A DNA stretch of 64,000 nucleotides from Streptomyces sp. NBC_01116 (GTDB lineage: Bacteria > Actinomycetota > Actinomycetes > Streptomycetales > Streptomycetaceae), in contig NZ_CP108644.1 of NCBI RefSeq assembly GCF_041435495.1, positions 4,201,501 to 4,265,500 of the forward strand, written 5' to 3'. The translations under genes were made by a program, and so were the position numbers. Positions 60,213-64,000 of this stretch are shown here, one piece after another (position 1 is the stretch's first letter; each line of letters begins with the position of its first letter). Below the pieces are notes generated by a model. That model worked only from the letters and a program-made list of their open reading frames with translations. It was not told where the DNA came from and ran no database searches.

Positions 60213-60217
60213 CGCCC

Positions 60218-60937
60218 TCACCCGTAGGTGTCGCCCGGACCCTTGCTGCCGGGCGCCCGCAGCCGACCGAACCGGCGCTCCGGGCCCCCCGGCCCGACCA
60301 CCTTGATCATGCGTACGGTGCCCTGCCCCAGATCCGCGTTCAGCCGGGCCACCAGCTGCGGAGCCAGCAGCCGCAGCTGCGTCGCCCACGCCGTCGAGTC
60401 GCAGCTCACGGTCAGCACCCGGGCGTCCGGATCGTCGTCGTACCGCAGGGGCACACAGTGGTTCGCCAGATCGTCGCCGACGATCTGCGGCCACCGCCCC
60501 ATCACCCCGCCGACCGCCGCGGGCGTCTCCCAGCCCCGCTCGGTGATGAGCCGGTTGATCGCGGAGCCCAGCGGCTGCGGATCCCGGCCGTCCGACCGGG
60601 CGCCCGAGCGCAGCCCGCCGCCCCGCCTGGCCTGCTTCTTCTGCTGCGCCGCCGCGCCCCGCGCCCTGGCCTGCTCCTTCGCCGCCCGCAACGCGACCCG
60701 GGCGAGATCGACGCCGGTCACCTCGGGCGGCTTCGGCGCTCCTTCAGGCACTCCTTCGGACGCCCCGGACGAAGTCCCGGCGGCCGTCCCGGAAGCGGCC
60801 GGATCCGGCAACGCGTCTCCCGGCCCACCGCCCCGGCCCGCGCCCGCGCCCTTGCCCTTCGCGCGAGCCGCTCCCGCACCGCCCGCGCGGGAGGCCGGTC
60901 CCCGTGCGCCCGCACCGCTCTCGCCCCGGCCGGTCAT
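60218..60937 (-). CDS. DUF721/DciA-like protein
   Basis: A 239-residue protein whose ATG overlaps the recF stop (ATGA). The N-terminal 100 residues are Gly/Ala/Arg-rich and disordered. The DUF721 (DciA) domain at about 115-225 has LGSAINRLITERGWETPAAV, GRWPQIVGDDLANHCVPLR and VSCDSTAWATQLRLLAPQLV. DciA proteins are the ancestral loaders or operators of the replicative helicase DnaB, absent when DnaC is acquired. Placement between recF and gyrB is the actinobacterial norm (M. tuberculosis Rv0004). Confidence 0.92.
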   Translation of the reverse strand: MTGRGESGAGARGPASRAGGAGAARAKGKGAGAGRGGGPGDALPDPAASGTAAGTSSGASEGVPEGAPKPPEVTGVDLARVALRAAKEQARARGAAAQQKKQARRGGGLRSGARSDGRDPQPLGSAINRLITERGWETPAAVGGVMGRWPQIVGDDLANHCVPLRYDDDPDARVLTVSCDSTAWATQLRLLAPQLVARLNADLGQGTVRMIKVVGPGGPERRFGRLRAPGSKGPGDTYG

Positions 60938-62064
60938 ACGCGCTCCACCTCGCCCGCGGTCACCGCGTACCGCGCCCCCGCCAGCACGCCCGGGACGTCC
61001 TCCGCCACCGCGGCCGTCACGAGCACCTGCTCGCCCGGAGCCACCAGCTCCGCCAGCCGCTCCCGGCGGCGGGCGTCCAGCTCGGCGAAGACGTCGTCCA
61101 GCACCAGCACCGGCTCGTTGCCCTCGGAGCGCAGCAGCTCGTAACTGGCCAGCCGCAGCGCCAGCGCGTAGCTCCAGGACTCGCCGTGACTCGCGTACCC
61201 CTTCGCCGGCATCTCCCGCAGACCGAGCAGCAGGTCGTCTCGGTGCGGGCCGACGAGGGTCACGCCCCGCTCGATCTCCTGCTTGCGGACCCCTTCGAGC
61301 GCCGCGATCAGCTGCTCGTACAGCTCGTCGCGGGTGTGCTCGGGGCCCACGTCCTCACCGACCGAGCTGCGGTACTCCAGCGCCACCGGACCGCCGCCCG
61401 GCGCGACGTCCCCGTACGCCTTGTCGGCCAGCGGCTGGAGCGTGGCGATCAGATCGAGGCGCTGCGCGAGCAGTTCGGCGCCCACCCGGCCCAGGTGCTG
61501 GTCCCAGACGTCGAGCGTCGACAGGTCCATCGAGCGGCCGCCGTGCCGCCGGGCCATCGCCGCGGACTTCAGCAGGGTGTTGCGCTGCTTGAGCACCCGC
61601 TCGTAGTCGGAGCGGACCCCGGCCATCCGGGGCGAACGCGCCGTGATCAGCTCGTCCAGGAACCGCCGCCGCTCCCCGGGGTCGCCCTTGACCAGGGCCA
61701 GATCCTCCGGCGCGAACAGCACGGTCCGTACGATCCCGAGCACGTCACGCGGTCTGACCTGCGAGGACCGGTTGATACGGGCGCGGTTGGCGCGGCCCGG
61801 ATTCAGCTCCAGCTCGACCAGCTGGGAGCGCTCGCCCTGGGTGACCGCCGCACGGATCACCGCCCGCTCCGCGCCCATCCGCACCAGCGGGGCGTCCGAG
61901 GAGACCCGGTGGCTGCCGAGGGTGGCGAGATAGCCGACGGCCTCGACGAGGTTGGTCTTGCCCTGCCCGTTGGGCCCCACGAACGCGGTGACGCCCGGGT
62001 CGAGAGGGACCTCGACCCGGGCGTACGAGCGGAAGTCGGCCAGCGAGAGATGGGTGACGTGCAT
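60934..62064 (-). CDS. recF: Recombination mediator RecF
   Basis: A 376-residue SMC-like ATPase. Walker A FVGPNGQGKTNLVEAVGYL (about 31-49), the signature region KGYASHGESWSYALALRLA, and Walker B PVLVLDDVFAELDARRRERL are present. It acts with RecO/RecR to load RecA at gaps and to support replication restart. The start MHVTHLSLADFRSYARVEV matches the family head exactly. It lies 66 bp after gnd, and its stop overlaps the DUF721 start. Confidence 0.96.
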   Translation of the reverse strand: MHVTHLSLADFRSYARVEVPLDPGVTAFVGPNGQGKTNLVEAVGYLATLGSHRVSSDAPLVRMGAERAVIRAAVTQGERSQLVELELNPGRANRARINRSSQVRPRDVLGIVRTVLFAPEDLALVKGDPGERRRFLDELITARSPRMAGVRSDYERVLKQRNTLLKSAAMARRHGGRSMDLSTLDVWDQHLGRVGAELLAQRLDLIATLQPLADKAYGDVAPGGGPVALEYRSSVGEDVGPEHTRDELYEQLIAALEGVRKQEIERGVTLVGPHRDDLLLGLREMPAKGYASHGESWSYALALRLASYELLRSEGNEPVLVLDDVFAELDARRRERLAELVAPGEQVLVTAAVAEDVPGVLAGARYAVTAGEVERV

Positions 62065-62130
62065 GGTGGCCGACCTCTCCCGACAGTGCTTCCAGGTGGT
62101 CGCGGCGCCGGCGCGTGGCCGGCGGCGCGA

Positions 62131-63015
62131 TCAGTTCTCGTTCTTGGACTCGACCGCGTGGCCGCCGAACTGGTTGCGCAGCGCGGCGATCATCTTCATC
62201 TGCGGCGAGTCGTCCTGACGCGAGGCGAACCGCGCGAACAGCGACGCCGTGATCGCGGGCAGCGGCACCGCGTTGTCGATCGCGGCCTCCACCGTCCAGC
62301 GGCCCTCGCCCGAGTCGGCGGCGAAGCCCCGGAGCTTGTCCAGGTGCTCGTCGTCGTCGAGCGCGTTGACCGCGAGGTCGAGCAGCCAGGAACGGATGAC
62401 CGTGCCCTCCTGCCAGGAGCGGAAGACCTCGCGCACGTCGGTGACGGAGTCGACCTTCTCCAGCAGCTCCCAGCCCTCGGCGTAGGCCTGCATCATGGCG
62501 TACTCGATGCCGTTGTGGACCATCTTCGCGAAGTGGCCGGCGCCGACCTTGCCCGCGTGCACGGAGCCGAAGTCGCCCTCGGGCTTCAGCGCGTCGAAGA
62601 CCGGCTGGACCTTCGCCACGTTCTCCTCGGTGCCGCCGTACATCAGGGCGTAGCCGTTCTCCAGGCCCCAGACGCCGCCGGAGACGCCGCAGTCGACGAA
62701 GCCGATGTCCTTGATGCCCAGCTCGACGGCGTGCTTCTCGTCGTCGGTCCACCGCGAGTTGCCGCCGTCGACGACGACGTCGCCGGGCGAGAGCAGATCG
62801 GCGAGCTCGTCGATCGTGGACTGGGTCGCGGCACCGGCCGGGACCATGACCCAGACGACCCGCGGGCCCTTCAGCTTGCCCACAAGCTCTCCGAGACTGT
62901 GGACATCGGCGACATCCGGGTTGCGGTCGTAACCGATGACGGTGTGACCTGCGCGGCGGATGCGCTCGCGCATGTTGCCGCCCATCTTGCCGAGGCCGAC
63001 GAGACCGAGCTCCAT
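62131..63015 (-). CDS. gnd: 6-phosphogluconate dehydrogenase (decarboxylating), short YqeC-type
   Basis: A 294-residue enzyme: NAD(P)-binding LGLVGLGKMGGNMRERIRRA, substrate loop DCGVSGGVWGLENGYALMYG, and the catalytic Lys region GHFAKMVHNGIEYAMMQAYA. It is about 170 residues shorter than the classical NADP enzyme (about 470), as in the NAD-preferring GntZ/YqeC subgroup. Cofactor preference here is inferred from that subgroup. It converts 6-phosphogluconate to ribulose 5-phosphate and CO2. The dnaN-gnd-recF order is characteristic of Streptomyces. Confidence 0.95.
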   Translation of the reverse strand: MELGLVGLGKMGGNMRERIRRAGHTVIGYDRNPDVADVHSLGELVGKLKGPRVVWVMVPAGAATQSTIDELADLLSPGDVVVDGGNSRWTDDEKHAVELGIKDIGFVDCGVSGGVWGLENGYALMYGGTEENVAKVQPVFDALKPEGDFGSVHAGKVGAGHFAKMVHNGIEYAMMQAYAEGWELLEKVDSVTDVREVFRSWQEGTVIRSWLLDLAVNALDDDEHLDKLRGFAADSGEGRWTVEAAIDNAVPLPAITASLFARFASRQDDSPQMKMIAALRNQFGGHAVESKNEN

Positions 63016-63096
63016 CAGAGATTCCTTAAGCGTCGAGGCGATAAGCGTCGGGGCGTGTGCGCCCAGGACCGAGCCTACGCCCGGCGGGGGACAGCA

Positions 63097-63130
63097 CGGC
63101 GGGCCCGCTCCGCGCCGAGCGGGCCCGCCG
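63097..63130 (-). terminator. Terminator between dnaN and gnd
   Basis: A perfect 14-bp stem (63097-63110 / 63117-63130) with a 6-nt loop, 57 bp after the dnaN stop on the minus strand. Confidence 0.8.
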
Positions 63131-63186
63131 GAAACTGCCGCGGATACGTCCCCCGGTCGGCCGGGGGAGGCCAGGACCGGCCGGGA

Positions 63187-64000
63187 TCAGCCGGAGAGGC
63201 GGACCGGCATGATCAGGTACTTGTACGCGTCGTCCGCCTCGGCGTCGAGGGCCGGGCGGCCACTGAGCAGGGCGGGCTTGGTGGACGTGGTGAACGAGAG
63301 CTGGGCGACCGGGGAGTCGATCGCGCTCAGGCCGTCCAGCAGGAACGTCGGGTTGAAGGCGATCGAGATGTCGTCGCCCTCCAGCACAGCGTCGACGCGC
63401 TCCACAGCCTGTGCGTCGTCACTGGAACCGGCTTCCAGGATGAGGACGCCCTGCTCGAAGCTGAGCCGTACGGGGGTGTTGCGCTCGGCGACCAGGGCCA
63501 CACGCTTGACGGCCTCGACGAAGGGGGCCGTCTCGATCACCGCGACGGAGTTGAACTCGGTCGGGAAGAGCGTGCGGTACTTCGGCAGGTCGCCTTCGAG
63601 CAGCCGCGTGGTCGTCCGGCGGCCGGCGCCCTCGAAGCCGATCAGGCCCTCGCCCGCGCCGGAGCCGGAGAGCGCCAGGGTGACCGTGTCGCCGCTCGTG
63701 AGCGCCTTGGCGGTGTCCAGGAGGGTCTTGGCGGGCACCAGGGCGACCGCGGACGCGTCGGCGTTCTCCGGCTTCCACAGGAACTCGCGGACCGCGAAGC
63801 GGTAGCGGTCGGTGGAGGCGAGGGTGACCGTGTCGCCCTCGATCTCGATCCGCACACCGGTGAGCACCGGCAGGGTGTCGTCGCGGCCGGCGGCGATGGC
63901 GACCTGGGCGGCGGCCGAGGCGAAGACCTCACCGGGGACGGTGCCCGTGGCGGTCGGCATCTGCGGCAGCGCGGGGTACTCCTCCACAGGCAGTGTGTGG
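63187..64000 (-). CDS. dnaN: DNA polymerase III sliding clamp (beta subunit), C-terminal part
   Basis: About 270 C-terminal residues of DnaN; the 5' end lies beyond base 64000. Visible features are LPVEEYPALPQMP near the edge (a conserved stretch at the end of clamp domain 1), VAIAAGRDDTLPVLTGVRIE, ASTDRYRFAVREF, and the C-terminal MPVRLSG. It encircles DNA and tethers the replicative polymerase. An internal GTG at 63987 is not the start. Its orientation places dnaA and oriC immediately to the right of the window. Confidence 0.97.
   Translation of the reverse strand, partial: HTLPVEEYPALPQMPTATGTVPGEVFASAAAQVAIAAGRDDTLPVLTGVRIEIEGDTVTLASTDRYRFAVREFLWKPENADASAVALVPAKTLLDTAKALTSGDTVTLALSGSGAGEGLIGFEGAGRRTTTRLLEGDLPKYRTLFPTEFNSVAVIETAPFVEAVKRVALVAERNTPVRLSFEQGVLILEAGSSDDAQAVERVDAVLEGDDISIAFNPTFLLDGLSAIDSPVAQLSFTTSTKPALLSGRPALDAEADDAYKYLIMPVRLSG

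Noticed and set aside
63400..63420. TCCACAGCCTGTG inverted motif in dnaN, resembling paired DnaA boxes
   Set aside because: It lies within codons of dnaN and the 5' halves do not match the consensus.

Overview
The window is a high-GC actinobacterial chromosome segment, almost certainly Streptomyces. The evidence is the very high G+C with G/C-ending third codons, many GTG starts, and the gene set gyrA-gyrB-DUF721-recF-gnd-dnaN running to the right edge. oriC, normally between dnaN and dnaA, should lie just beyond base 64000. Two perfect 14-bp ParB sites (parS; 8116-8129 and 29799-29812) and many DnaA boxes agree with an origin-proximal location. A 276-residue TetR protein at 29851-30681 has the length and, as far as I can recall it, the sequence of the A-factor receptor ArpA, which points to the S. 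griseus clade.

Left part (1-31 kb, metabolic and regulatory). It opens with the tail of a Pro/Ala-rich membrane-anchored protein. A PadR-controlled ABC exporter follows, then the proteasome activator gene bpa, a quinone oxidoreductase, and a Mo-cofactor/K+-channel unit (mobA-moeA-kch). Next come the branched-chain keto-acid dehydrogenase operon (bkdA-bkdB-bkdC) with a divergent Lrp-type regulator, a TetR gene facing paaN, a coupled DUF5819-HTTM-SpoU operon, and the phenylacetyl-CoA epoxidase operon paaABCDE. The rest holds an acyl-CoA dehydrogenase behind a KstR-like box, a rhodanese, a J-domain protein, a DUF2252 protein, an HxlR regulator and arpA. One 14-bp inverted repeat (ACCGA-N4-TCGGT) occurs in front of bkdA/bkdR, paaR/paaN and paaA. 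It suggests one TetR repressor coordinating branched-chain and phenylacetate catabolism.

Middle part (31-46 kb, cell wall and signalling). After a tRNA-Leu(CAG), fhaA-fhaB-pstP-rodA-pbpA-pknB all read rightwards: FHA readers, PP2C phosphatase, SEDS polymerase, class B PBP and PASTA kinase, for phosphorylation-controlled peptidoglycan synthesis. Three class E sortase genes, pabA/trpG, a small membrane protein and a DUF881 protein read leftwards, divergent from crgA. A cluster of four DnaA boxes around a strong hairpin separates crgA from a rhomboid protease.

Right part (46-64 kb, origin-proximal core). ppiA, a DUF5324 membrane protein, a TerD protein, tRNA-Ala(TGC), an HTH protein, a tail-anchored Ser/Thr kinase, a secreted membrane-anchored protein, a 44-residue DLW-39 gene, two small proteins and tRNA-Ile(GAT) are followed by DUF3566, gyrA, gyrB, a DUF721/DciA-like protein, recF, gnd and the 3' part of dnaN. 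From dnaN back to fhaA the order parallels the classical actinobacterial origin block of Mycobacterium tuberculosis.

I saw no CRISPR array, intact transposase, prophage or biosynthetic gene cluster. The most noteworthy signals are regulatory: a parS that doubles as a stop/start junction, DnaA boxes paired with catabolic operators, and a KstR-like box.
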